Assembly (NCBI GenBank): GCA_002786025.1
Contig: NHNW01000071.1
Location: 1 to 64,000, forward strand
Direction of reading: 5' to 3'
Source of the DNA: Zasmidium citrigriseum
Taxonomy: Eukaryota; Ascomycota; Dothideomycetes; Mycosphaerellales; Mycosphaerellaceae
Length of the DNA stretch: 64,000 bases
The notes below the pieces were generated by a model that was not told the DNA's origin, did not search any database, and saw only the letters and a list, made by a program, of their open reading frames with translations. A program made the translations under genes and the position numbers. Shown in pieces: positions 34,889 through 47,217 of this stretch (position 1 is its first letter; each line of letters starts with the position of its first letter).

Positions 34889-37800
34889 GTTTCTTTCTTT
34901 CTTTAGAATAAAAAGTTAAGCTTAGGAAGGAGACTCTCTTACTTTTAGTATTTTATACTTTCTAGATACCTAGTATTAGTATACTAAAAAGTTATTTTAG
35001 CTTTTAGATTTAATTTTAATACTATAGAATAAAAAGGCTTGTATGTTACTACTAAAAATAGTCTCTAGTCTCTAGTTTCTAGTTATAAAAGAAATTTAAA
35101 TAAGTGTAATATATATAAGTATATAGGATATGCTTATAAAAGTTAGTTTGTCTTTCTAGCTTTAGTAAGAGTATCTACTTGCTATTTTGTAGTCTTAATG
35201 TACTTAATTAAGATTAGGCTATTATTATATTACTCCCTATAGTAGTAATTTCTAAGAGAGATATACCTTAACCTTCTAGAGTCTATATAGTTCTTAATAA
35301 GATAGATAGCTAACTTATTATTAATAAAGATCTTAAATTAGCTAGGGACTTTTATAACTAAAGGCCTAAGTTTAGTAAGTAAATTTTAAAGCTAATAGAG
35401 TTCTCTATATGTCTCTATAAGAGTAAGATACTTAGCTTTAGTACTAGAGAGTATAACTTGCTTCTATATCTTTAATCTCTAGATTACTAGAGTACTATAT
35501 ATTTTAATTAATAATCTAGTAGTTAATCTTATAGTATCTAGATCTCTAGCGAAGTCTAAATCTAAGAAGACTTTAATCTTAAGAGCCTTACCCTTCCTAT
35601 AGATAATTCCCTTATCCTTAGTACTAGAGATATATCTCTAAATATATTTAGTAGTAGTAATATGCTTAGGAGAAGGATTCTAAAGGAATCTAGCTAAATA
35701 GTTAATAGTATAGGAGATGTCGGGTCTTATATAGTTTAAGAGGTACTATAGCTCTCTAATAATCTTATTAAATAGGGTATAGTCCTATAGTATATATTCT
35801 CCTTTAAAAGGCTTATATATTTTATCTATAGGATACTTAATAGAACGTACGTTATTAAGGTTATAGCTACGAAGCTTTTTAAGAGTATAGTACTCTTATA
35901 AGAGCTTTAACTTATACTTACCTCTCTAGATAAGTTAAATACTAAGGAAGAGTATTATATCTACTTCCTTAACCTTCTAAGTCTTCCTTATCTTACCTAG
36001 GAGCTAGTTAATCTTCTCTCTTAACTTACTAAGGATCTAGAAGTTATTAATATGTATTATAATAGCTATATCGTTAAGGATAAATACGTAGGGGTTAGAC
36101 TATAGTCTTTTAAAGCTAAGATTAATTAAAAGTTAAGTTACCTCTTAGTATTATAGTACTACTACTTGTTTAAGCCTATATAGGCCTTTCTTAAGGCGTA
36201 TAACTATTCCTAGTCTAAAGAACTCTTCGAGTTTAGTTAGAGGTTTAATATAGAGGTCCCTATCTAAGTTAGGGATTAGGAATATAGTCTCTATATCTAC
36301 TTAGGCTCTAAATAGCTCTTCTTAAACTACTAAAGCTAATAAGACTCTACTTATTATAGTTCTTAGTATTAGGGTAAATATTTCCCTAAAATTAATTCTA
36401 GCCCTTTAGGTAAACCCTTTTCTAGTCTACCTAGCCTTAAACTTCTTAATAATATCGTTTAGAAGCTACTTAGTCTTAAATACCTATTTATACTTTATTA
36501 GAATTCTTCCTTTAGGTATCTAAGTCTTTTTAACCTAATCTAGAGTATTAGTTTCTTATAAAGACTTAATCTCTTTAACTATAGCTTTTCTCTACTACTT
36601 ATATTAAGGATTACTAGGAGTAAGAGCCTCTTAAATAGTTTTAGGATTAGAGTGCCTTTTTGTAGCTCCTCCTATATATACTAGGCTATTTAAGTATATA
36701 TCCTTATAGTTATAGGCGGTAACTTACCTCCTAGACCTTATAGGTCTTATCTTAACCTTAGGTTTAGGCCTTTTCCTTTTAATCTTAGGTTTAGGAGTCC
36801 TCTTCCTTTTACTAGTTATTTAGATAGGCTTAAAGGGAGTTTAGGGTATATTAAACTACTCTATATTCTTATCCTAGGTATTCTATATATCTAGGGATTA
36901 ATTCTATATATCTAGAGATTAATCCTAAGTCTCTTAGACCTTAGGTTCTTATACTAACTACTTAAACTCTCTATTTTATACTCTAGAAGGCTAGGCTTAT
37001 AAGGAGGTAAGGTTAGAATAGAGTTTAGGCTATAAACTCTATTATAACGTTACTTTATATAGTAGTTACTTAACTTAGGTAATATACTTAATAATTAGAG
37101 TATACTATATATATAGAGGCTCTTATAGCTTATTATACGATAGTACTAACTCCTCCTAAGTCCTAAAATACTTATAGATAATAGGTCTTAGCTAGGCTAG
37201 GGGTTCTTCTAGTTCCTATTAGGGATCTTATTATATAGGCTCCTAAGTATCTCGTAGGCTCTTACTAAAGAGCTCCCCCTAAGCTATAAGAGGATTAGGA
37301 GTACTATACTATCGTATAATATAATAGCTATATAGCTTAGCCTTATTAAAAGTTATATATAGTAAGGTAAAGAACTTATTAATATAGGTGCCCTTTTATT
37401 AGTCCTATTTAGGTCTCTAGTAGATATAGTTCGTTATAGAGTTCTCTTAAAAACCTATAAACTAGGTAATAGTTACTCTAGTATTAAACTTAGTAGACTT
37501 AAGCCTTATTTTAACTAGAATATAAATATAGGCTTTGTATTTAAAGACCTTAAGTAAGGTTAAATCCTTAAGGCTAGTATCTCTAGCCTTTAAATCCGTA
37601 AGGAATTATCTTATAAGTATATCCTTAGTCCGAATATTTCCTAAGATATTAGCTAGGAGGATTATATATTAGATTATAAAATCCTAGAGCTTATAAGGAA
37701 GGTTAGCTCTAACTAGTATAGATCTTACTCTAAATAAGATAGACTTATTAGATAACTCTAAGATTCTATTTTACTTAGGTATATATAGGGTAGATATATC

Positions 37801-39787
37801 CTACCTAAGACTAAGTTAAGTAGCTATATACTTTAACTTATTATTAATAAACTCCCCTCCCCTATCTAAGAAGAAGAGCTTTAGGTACCTACGGTACTAA
37901 GTAATTAATTTGTTTATAAAGTGCTAAATATAGGCTATACTATCCCCTTTAGAGGCTATAGTAAAGGCAAAGCGTATCCTTGTCTTTATATCTATTAAAA
38001 TAAATAGAAATCTATACCTAAGTATAGTTAGTAGCGTAATTAGGCTAACTAAATCTATATAGATCTTATTAAGAGCTATCTTAGGCTTAGGCCTTAGTCT
38101 TCTTAAGACCTTTCTTTAAGATCTTACGAGTTTATAAGTCTTATAGTAAGTTAGGGTTAAGATATTAACATTCTCTATACCCTAAGTAAAGTTCTTAGTA
38201 AGGTTAAGGATCTTTCCTCTAATATAGCTAAGTCTTTTATACTATAGTATTATAATCTTCGCTAGATTAATAAATGCTAGTATAATAATCTTTTAATCTA
38301 TATAGACTAGAATCTACTCTTTAGGAGTAGGTATTTAGACTCCCTAAAGCATATTAATATCTATAATTAGTATTATATAGCTAATAACTTTACTATCTAT
38401 AATAAGGTCTCTAGTTTACGTATCCTAAGTAATATTACCTTTACGCTTAAGTCTACCTTTTAAGAGTAAGTTATAGTAAGAGTAAGGTAAGTATAGCGTA
38501 TTTGTAACCTTAATATATATTATATACCCGCTTTTAGTCTTTAAGAGAAGTCTTATAACTCCTCTCTATATATAGCTTAATCTTCCTATAGCTTATAAGA
38601 AGTTAATAGGCTCTTTTAAGCGCTCTATAGACTTAAACTATAACTTCTTATTAAAGAAATAATATAATGTCCTAGAATTAAAGATAATACTATTTAAAGT
38701 AAGCCCTTTCTACCTAGCGCTAGTAATAGTAGCTCTAGCTTAACTTAAATTGTCCTTACTATAGGTATATAACTTAAGGAGGTTATTATTATCCTTATCC
38801 TCTTTAGTAGGCGTAGTAGCGCCCTTCTTATAGGTAGATCTCCCCCTACTCTTTAACTTACCCTTCTTAGACTTCTTTTTATTATTTAAATCTTAAGATT
38901 TAGGTGTCTAGCTATTAGGGGCTTACTTAGGATATTTAACCTAGTATTTCTTAGGGGTATATCCTTTCTTCCTATACTCTTTATACTCTAAACTTAATCC
39001 TATAGCCCTAGTAGGCCTAATCTTATTCTATATAGGTAGAGTCCTCTTAGTCCTTAAGGTTAAGATTAACTTCTCTAAAGTATAATTCTTAGGCCTATAG
39101 GCTTATCTCTATATTCTTATCTACTCTAGATACCTTATACTACTTAAGAATAAGATATTAATATATATACTTAGTAGCTCTAAGGTTAGTCTTAGACATG
39201 TTAGATTAGCTTAATAGTACTACTCTATTATAATCTTATGCCTTTACAAGTTCTTTTAGAAAGCCTTATAGTATACTAGTACGTTAGTGTCTATTAACTT
39301 CGTTAAATAGAGGATCCTAAGAGTACTATAGATATCTAGGGTAATAATTAGTATATATATAGCTCGAATAATATTAAATAGCTCTTTAGCTGTCTTCCTC
39401 GCTTACCTAAAGTCTAGTCTAATCTTATTATCTAGCCTTATACTTATTAAGCTAAAGGCTAGGATATCCTTCTTATACTATACCTTAAACCTTTCTTAGT
39501 AGGTTTCTATTAGTTCTAAGGTATTACTAATTATCTATCTTTTAGGCTTTAACTTAAATACGAATAGTAGTATATTATTAAAGACAACTTTAATAATATT
39601 CTTCTTAAGTAGTATACCCTTAAGGATAGATCTCTATACTTAGAATAAACTACCTCTCTTAAGGATATACTTTATACTACTCTTATCTACTTAGGAGTCT
39701 ATAATAGGTATAGGGACAATAGGAGGAATGTAGATATAGATTAGGAGGTTTTAGAGGGATTAAATAAATAAATAAGTAAACTAATCT

Positions 39788-39808
39788 ATAAGCGCCGGGC
39801 TTATAACC
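39788..39808 (-). other. Primer-binding site of the copia element
   Basis: On the minus strand GGTTATAAGCCCGGCGC follows the 5' LTR directly. Allowing one RIP change (TGA to TAA), it is complementary to the anticodon arm of initiator-methionine tRNA (..GGGCTCATAACC). This is the half-tRNA priming known for copia-type elements. The tRNA match is from memory of the conserved anticodon loop. Confidence 0.6.
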
Positions 39809-39934
39809 TATTATATAGTAGGATTATAGCCTTTATATAATAATTAAATGATTAATTGAAGATCAACTATCTAAGAGGTGCGAATTCTAATAGTGTGGCT
39901 TCCTTGGCACTTACGTAACCCTGTGGGCACAACA
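39809..39934 (-). repeat. Copia-type LTR, right copy (element's 5' LTR)
   Basis: A 126 bp copy of the left LTR. Its outer end keeps the un-mutated GCACAACA, while its inner end TATTATATAG is a RIP form of TGTTGTGCAG. The AAAAC duplication follows at 39935-39939. Confidence 0.88.
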
Positions 39935-40194
39935 AAAACGGCCCCCAAAGTCAATCTCAGGACCTAATCCCGGCGGCTGAAATAGACTTCACCAAAGGTC
40001 CGAGGTCGTGCGTGCAGATGACGCTGGAGCTCGAACATTTCCCGTCCAAAAGCGTACAAACCCGACAACAAGCAAGCAGCATGGCCGTCTCTACCGGCAG
40101 CTCATCGACTTTCGAGATGGAGGCAAGTCCTGATCTTTGGCATCTCCTTCATCCACACTCAACTCGTCACCGACCACCCTGAGCCCCCTTCACC

Positions 40195-42058
40195 ATGGTC
40201 TTCAAACAACCGGACCAGCTCAAAGTGCCGGGCAAAGACATCACTTCATGGTATTTCGATGACCCTAAGGTGAACGATAACAGACCTGTCTATATCGATG
40301 TTCAGAATCCAAAACGGAACTATACCTTTGGACAAGCTCGCAGCACAATCAGAAAACTCGTCGCCGGCTTCAGGAAGATTGGTTTGAAGAAGGGCGATGT
40401 TGTGTGTCTGCACAGCTTCAACGATATCAACTACCCGTGAGTCTCAATCTCAAGACTCCCTCTTGCCAAGCTGATTCATATCTGCAGCATCCTCGTCAAT
40501 GGCATCGTGGCCTTTGGCGGCATGTACGCCGGCACAAACCCCTCCTACCAACCGTACGAACTCTCCCACGCCATCAAAGCAGCCGACATCAAAATGATCA
40601 TCGTCGAGCCGGAGATCCTCAAACACGCATTAAAGGCAGCAGATGACGGAGGCATTCCTCGTGAAAGGGTGATGATCTTTGACAATCGAGAAGGTCAGAC
40701 AGTACCGGATGGCTTCAAGTCATGGAAGACGTTGCTCGAACATGGAGAAGAGGACTGGGAAAGATGGGATGATGTCGAAAAGTCAAAGCAGACAACTGCT
40801 GCTCGCATGTTCAGCAGTGGCACGACCGGCTTGCCCAAGGCTGCTATGCTGAGCCATTACAACTTGATTGCACAGCATTGCCAGATCAATGAATGGCATC
40901 CCAAGCCATACGAGGTAGGTCGCAATAAGAGCCAAGTAAAGAAGACAATGGCTAAGGATTCGAGCAGGAGAGAAGAGTAGTCGCCACACCCATGTTCCAC
41001 GTTGCAACCGCTCCGTGCACTCACTTCTCGCCTCTCAAGAACGGCGTCCAAACCTTCATCATGCGGCGATTCGAGCTCGAAAGTTACCTCAAATGCATCC
41101 AAGACAATCAAATCACAGACGCAGCCACAGTCCCACCCATGGTTCTCTCCATCATCCAATCCGATCTTCGGCACAAGTACTCTCTCAAAAGCATCAAATT
41201 TGCAACCTGCGGCGCTGCGCCCTTGGAGAAGGCTCAGCAAGCCCGCTTCCAAGAACTTCTTGCTCCTGGAGCTCCGTTTACGCAAGTATTTGGCATGACA
41301 GAGACAACTTGCATTTGCTCCAACTTTCCTTATCCAGAAGACGACAATACAGGCTCGTGTGGGAGACCAGTGCCTGGCATCGAATTTAAGCTTGTGGATG
41401 TCGCAGATGAGAACAAGGATATCACCGGCTACGATGTCCGTGGCGAGCTTTGTGTACGAGGCGAGACCGTCATTCGAGGGTATCTCGACCAGAACGAGAC
41501 AGACAAAAGCTGGGACAAAGACGGCTTCTTTCACACTGGCGATATCGCGTACTGCGATAAGCAGACTGGGAAGTGGTACATTGGTATGTTGATTCCAAGT
41601 ATTGACGAAATACGGCTAACGAGCATGTTTCTGTGTAGTCGACAGAAAGAAGGAACTGATCAAAGTTCGAGGATTCCAGGTCGCACCTCCTGAGCTGGAG
41701 GCTGTGCTTCTCGAACATCCCGGCATTTACGACGCAGCTGTAATTGGCGTTCAATTTAAGAAAGACGATTCCGAGTTCCCGCGAGCGTACATCATCAAGA
41801 AAGACAATGATGAGGGCAAGAAGTTGGACGCCGAGGGCGTGAAGGAATATATGGGCAGTCGGCTGGCCAAGTTCAAGAAGCCGGATGGCGGAGTTGTCTT
41901 TGTTGATGAGATTGTAAGTCGTGTGATCTCCTTTGTATTGCAGGTTACTAACGCATGACCTGCAGCCAAAGAACCCGAGTGGAAAGATCCTGAAGAAGAA
42001 CCTGCGGGAGAGAGCAGCAGAGGAAATGAAGAAGGAACGGCAAACCTCGAAGTTATAG
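40195..42058 (+). CDS. Peroxisomal 4-coumarate-CoA ligase-like acyl/aryl-CoA synthetase
   Basis: An ANL-superfamily enzyme that adenylates a carboxylate and transfers it to CoA. Signatures are the P-loop FSSGTTGLPKAAMLSHYN (residues 189 on), FGMTETTCICS, GELCVRGETVIRGYL, GFFHTGDIAYCD, VDRKKELIKVRGFQVAPPELE, and the terminal lysine motif PKNPSGKILKK. The C-terminus is SKL, a textbook PTS1 peroxisome signal. Exons are 40195-40436, 40488-40914, 40968-41583, 41639-41913 and 41966-42058, giving 550 codons plus stop; introns are 51-55 bp. The substrate could be a cinnamate, benzoate or fatty acid. The adjacent aromatic genes favour an aromatic acid, but this is inference. Its start lies 256 bp from the right end of the transposon duplication. 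Confidence 0.92.
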
Positions 42059-42717
42059 ATTCTGGGCGAGTTGGTAACCTGCAACGAACGAGACGATTTG
42101 GTGAGTCGACGACGATCATGCTTCACGTTGATTATGTTGTTACATAGGCGGCATCATGACGGCGCAGCAGTCTGATCAAATAAATTTGGAAGTGAATTGC
42201 AAGCAAGGCATCATCACAAGCTCCACACTCGTTACTCAAGTCGTTGCCTAATTGAGACGATTCCATTTCCGGGCTTGTGCGGCTTTCGAAAATCCGGCCT
42301 GAGATACCGTACGTGGGAGCAGGCTGAACATTGGAATCACCAAGCCACCGTGCTGACAGCGCATGCACGTGGATTCCATGAACCTCTAAGCCAACTATTC
42401 TCATGCCAAGTCATCCGCCTTTCGATCTAAGGTGACCAAAATGAGCAATGGGATTGGCTGGCTCAGATGGAATGTTTTGATTCCATGCTTCAAACCGGAG
42501 GAACCAGACAAGATGCTCGTGCGCCGCCACTGACAGAAACGGTCGACTGAATCAGCTGCGCCATTCTATTGTGTCATTTTCTGGTATGCTTGGAATTTCG
42601 TCGATGGAATTCGGGGCTGATTTGATCGTGGTCTACGCAGAAAAGGAACCATAAGAGGTGAGAACACTCCCCGAAAGTGTCGACGGCTCTACATACGACT
42701 TTCACCAGATAGCTACA
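42059..42717. other. Intergenic, ligase to catalase
   Basis: This 659 bp stretch contains the ligase 3' region and the promoter of the secreted catalase. No coding signal or repeat was found. Confidence 0.5.
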
Positions 42718-44967
42718 ATGAAGCTACTCCAACATTCTTCACTGGCCATTGCCTTGGCCGTCCAACTCGCTGCAGCTCAGAATCTCGCCCAGCAAAAGGT
42801 TTGTTATCTCCAGTCTACTTCCCAAGATTATCGTGACTGACTACTTCCTTAGGTCAATCAGCTCAACGCCGCGACGTACTCCACCAACAACAAGATCGAA
42901 ACAACCGGCGAAGGCGTCAAAGTCAACACCTCTAACTCACTCCGCTCTGGTCCACGAGGTTACAACCTCCTCGAAGACACCTCCGGCCGCAAGAAGCTAA
43001 TCCACTTCGACCGCGAGCGAGTCCCCGAAAGAGTCGTCCACGCCCTAGGTTCCGGCGCTTATGGCCAGTTCGAATCATACGGCGACTGGAGTAACATCAC
43101 CTCGGCCTGCTGGCTGCAACAAGGTGCCGTCAGTGAAACCTTCACACGCTTTTCGGTCGTTGTGGCTAGCACCGGCGGGAGCGAGGTCAACAGAGATACG
43201 CATGGATTTGCGACTAAGATCTATTCCGAGTGCGGGAATCAGGATCTTGTGGGCAATCATGTCCCGTCGTTCTTCATCAATGATGGGATTGATTTCCCTG
43301 ACTTGATCCATGCTGTGAAGCAGGAGGCTAACAAGGGCTTTCCGACTGATGGCACGGCTCATCCGACTGCTTACGACTTTTTCAATTTGCATCCTGAGGG
43401 GTCATTGCAGCTTATGACTGTGCTTTCTGATCTTGGTATCTTGATCTTGCTTCTGGACTCTTGAATCGATGCTGATGACATCTCCACAGGAATCCCACGC
43501 GACGAACGCCACATGCGTGGCAACGGAGTGCACACCTACCGTTTCATCAACGCCGCAGGCAAGTCGACCTTTTTCAAATGGTACTGGATGCCAACACTTG
43601 GTCTTCGCTCACTGGTCTACGACGAAGCAACCATTCTCGCGGGCAAGCAGGGCAACTGGGAACGCATCGATCTCTACAACAACATCGAGGCTGGCAACTA
43701 TCCTGAATGGGAGCTCGCTGTGCAGATGTTCCCTGATGATGGAACGTTCATGTACAAAGGCTACGATCTGCTGATTCCGACCCAAGTCATCCCATTTGAT
43801 GTGGCACCTTTGGTCAAGCTGGGGAAACTCACTCTGAACCGCAACTTCAGGAACTTCTTTGCGGAGCCAGAGGCGGTTTCGTTTGCTCCGTCGAACGTCG
43901 TGGACGGCGTCAGCTGGGTGCCTGATCCTCTGCTTCAATGGCGTCTAATGTCCTACGATGACACTGCATCGCACCGACATGGCTCACCAAACAGTTACCT
44001 TCTCCCCATCAACAAAGCCATCGCCCCTGTCAACAACAACTACCGCGATGGATACATGCAACCCCTTATCTTCGAAGGCGATCAAACCTCCACGCCAAAC
44101 CAACTGGGCGGAGTCATGGCAGCCGGTCCCAACGAAACCCTCCCCTACACCTCGCCAGGCGAGAACGCTGGTCAAGGTCCCATTGGTCGATACGCCCCGT
44201 ACTTCGACAATTTCTACCAGACAAGAATGCTCTACTACGGTCTCAGCAAATACGCTCAACAGCACACCGTCGACGCCTATCGCTTCGAGCTCGCCAACGT
44301 TGGTGACATGGCCGTCGTGCAGCGCTACATCGACGAAACTCTGAACAACGTCGACAATTGCCTGGCACGAAGAGTCGCTTACGGGATTGGAGCCACGATG
44401 CCGGCTGTTGGCAGCGGACCGATGAACAACTCGACCAATATGCCGAATGCTTACGCCTCGTCGTTCTACGCTCTCGATGCGAACCAGACAAAGAGCAATG
44501 TTGGTCTACAGGTCGCCATCATCGCGAACGACACTCTTCTCAGTGCGAGCGATGTCGCTGCGATGATGCCACTCCTGTCAGCACAAAAAGTTGATCTCAC
44601 GATCATCGCCCCCAAGATTGGCACTCTGGCCTCTGGAGTCAACGCTACAGCCTCATTCCTCATCTCAAGCAGCGTTTTCTACGATGCCGTATTCATTGGT
44701 TCAAGTGGAAACTCAACTTCCAATTCGGCGCCTTTGAACACCGATATGACCAGCTTTATCCAGCAAGCATATTCGCACGGCAAGGCTATCGGTGCTCTGG
44801 GCAGCAGTGGTATGGCCTTCTTGAGAGGCATGGGGGTTGCGGGCCAACCTGGCGTCTTCAGCGGCAATGCTGGATCTGTCACGAACCAGGTCTTGAACGC
44901 GCTCAGCGGTCCTGTCAGGTTCCCCGAACGATTTCCTACTGATGACCTGGACATGATTTGCGGTTGA
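42718..44967 (+). CDS. Secreted large-subunit catalase
   Basis: Heme catalase (2 H2O2 to O2 and water) of the large-subunit fungal class. It has a signal peptide (MKLLQHSSLAIALAVQLAAAQ), a catalase core, and a C-terminal flavodoxin/DJ-1-like domain from about residue 560 (VGLQVAIIANDTLLS). FDRERVPERVVHALG holds the distal His90 and DLVGNHVPSFFIND the distal Asn162. DPLLQWRLMSYDDTASHRHG has the proximal Tyr and Arg. Several usually fixed neighbours differ (VVHARG to VVHALG, GAHG to GAYG, GNN to GNH), so this is a divergent member whose activity is uncertain. Exons are 42718-42798, 42853-43435 and 43490-44967, giving 713 codons plus stop. It would act on extracellular peroxide, such as that of a plant oxidative burst. 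Confidence 0.9.
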
Positions 44968-45107
44968 GACGACCAGCACAAGCTTATCGAAGAACGCTCG
45001 CTGTCTATTATCGACTGCCGATGAAAAGGGATATCTATGCATCAATGGCGCCTATTAATCGACTTGTCTCACATCGATACTGACGAACTTCACACAATCA
45101 AGTATTT

Positions 45108-46196
45108 TCATCTAAACTCCTTCAACAATGCAACTCTCTCCCCGCTATATCCCGTCCTCTCCATCCACTCCCTCACAGACCTCACCCTCCCCGGCAAAAT
45201 CTCATCAAGCAACTCATAATCCCTCTTGATCAACCCCACATTCCCCCTACTCGCCTTGAACAAATTGAAGAAGTTCCTGAAATTCTCACCATAAGTCATG
45301 TTCAAATTCTCCTCCCCTTTGCCAGATCGAAAGCCAACTCTCGTGTCCGCTCCGTTCGGGAACGAGCTGAAAGCGACCTTTGCCCAGGCCTCGAATGGAA
45401 TGCTTTGGTATACGGCTGGCCGGCCAGTGACGGCGGTGAAAGCTTCGGCGATATCTTTGCCGCTCGTATGGGCGATGGCGATGCCCAAGTCGAGACCGGT
45501 GGACCGGACAGGATTGCGGAAAATCCATTCGACGTAGCGGCCGTAGTCTTCGAGGTGGATGAAAACCATTTCGCCGTCTTCGAGAGGGAGCATGAAGACA
45601 TGTTTGTCGTCAGGGGTCTTGGTCGGGAGGAGCCCTTCGGACAGCATCTCGATGTAAGGGCCCGTGCGGGTGATTGTCCAGGCTGTGCGGGATCTAGGTT
45701 GAGATTGGATGAATGCTATGAAGCAGCGAGTTAGTACATGTCTGTATCGTGGGATCTATGAAATGGTTGACGAACCTTGAACTCTCGCCTTCCCTTGGAA
45801 GTGACCAACGTAGAACTCTGGTTTGTACCCCGAGTTTCTGTAATGGTCATCCAAGCCACTGTACACCACGTGCTGTACATGTGCCTTAGCAGCCGTTTCG
45901 TACAGTCTGATGCCCCAGTACGTCTCGGCTTCTTCACCAAGAGAGAAACCGTCGGTGTTCAAGAACACTCCATATGACCTTCGAGCTGCGGCTTCGAAAG
46001 CTGCCAAATCATAGCCTTGCGGCGCTGGATTGATCACGGCTTCGACATTGGGCAGTTGGAGCAACTCCTTGCATTGGGCAGAATCTGTGCTGCGAGTGAA
46101 GAGGAGGATGCCAAATTCTCCTGTGGCAGCGAGAACACGGACAACGGCTGCTCCTTGGGCACCAGTGCCACCCACGACCAGGATGTACTTGACCAT
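45108..46196 (-). CDS. NmrA-like NAD(P)-binding protein
   Basis: A Rossmann-fold protein of the atypical short-chain dehydrogenase group that includes NmrA, the nitrogen-metabolite regulator, and isoflavone-reductase-like enzymes. The N-terminal MVKYILVVGGTGAQGAAVV has the GGxGxxG dinucleotide motif. VQHVVYSGLDDHY marks the usual active-site region, with no clear YxxxK. Exons are 46196-45776 and 45715-45108, giving 342 codons plus stop; the 60 bp intron joins KARVQ to AFIQSQPRSRTAWTITRTGPYIE. It could be a redox sensor or a reductase acting on an aromatic substrate. It ends 141 bp from the catalase gene, tail to tail. Confidence 0.87.
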
Positions 46197-47217
46197 TATC
46201 GCGGGAGGATTGCTATTGTGATTGTTTGTGTCCGGAAATGTTTCGTTGGGGTAAGGCCTCGATGATGGTTTGTGGGCAGAACTTGCTGAACGGTCTTCAT
46301 CTTCTTATACCTTCTCTTTCCTATGCTTTGATCTTTGAGCTCTCGGCGGCCGTAAGGCTGTCCTTGACGTTGAAGTTGTGACTAAGCCTGGTCTGGCCAA
46401 TGTTTAGTGATCGCCGTCCCGAGCTTTGGCTGACCAGTTGGTATGCGCATCGTCATAGCACCTGCTGCGTTGGAATCATTTCCCTTCGAGAAGGACGACA
46501 CAAAAGCATGTTTTGTCATTTCGTAGCCACGGCCGTATCTTGCATCCTCGGTTCATGTCATAAAGGTCGCACGAGATGATTTTGATTATCATCTTCGCTC
46601 TCAATGAATGCCGAGAAGATGTTGATGAGGCAATGTCAACAGCTTCGTCGCGCATACCTAAAAGAACACCACAATGTTAGAGACCTGCGGGAGAGGACTT
46701 CGTAATATGCGCTCATGGGACTCTTTCAGAGGCAGATCTGCATGGGCAGATCAATTCTCCAACAAACACCTTTCATTCGCATGGCTGGAGGGTACTTGCT
46801 TGCCGCTGATGCCTGAGCAGCATCATCAAAACCAGTTGCAAGCCATCCAAGAAAGACCAACAGATGTGTTCAAATCAAAACAACGACGTCTTCCGGAAGA
46901 GCGGCAGCGAGCAAGTTCGAGCACCGTCCGGCAGCGCTGTGGTTGAAGGCATGGACAAGGTGTTGACGGTACGAAGAGGAGACAGCCTGTCCATCGCGAT
47001 TTGGAAAGGCGGAAGAGAATGAAGTCGAAGCGAGACCAACATCTTGGTATACCTTGGCTGAAATAGAGGAGGCTGGGATCCTCGGACCCTTTACCGCATT
47101 CAGCATCACATGAAGCCGAGGAACCGGGACGCCGGCCGGCTTGTGCCTCAAAAGACCTCACTCCATCAAGACCTCTCCCAACAACACCAATTTTGCTCTG
47201 ACTTGAGGCCAGCCAAC
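46197..47217. other. Intergenic between divergent genes
   Basis: About 1.0 kb separates the NmrA-like gene (minus) from the unknown protein gene (plus), so it holds two promoters. A 90-codon frame at 46674-46946 lacks any supporting feature. Confidence 0.5.

Larger units (their letters stand above)
26631..39934 (-). mobile_element. Ty1/copia LTR retrotransposon, RIP-inactivated, split by a gypsy insertion
   Basis: A complete but dead element: LTR, primer site, pol and polypurine tract are all visible on the minus strand. The total is 13.3 kb, of which 6.9 kb is the inserted gypsy element. Minus-strand motifs run gag side (39.7-38.8 kb), integrase (LDRGGEFINN, about 37850-37895, with the upstream IKTRIRFAFTIASKG run), reverse transcriptase (a YVDD-region relic around 36070-36110), and the RT/RNase H link (IRPDISYTINYLARFL, about 35695-35750). 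The order integrase before reverse transcriptase defines copia. Stops are mainly TAG/TAA from RIP. It sits between the MATE gene and the CoA-ligase gene. Confidence 0.88.

Noticed and set aside
42718..44967. Loss of the catalytic distal Asn in the catalase (GNN to GNH)
   Set aside because: Aligning by numbering shows the catalytic Asn is the first Asn of the pair, which is kept.
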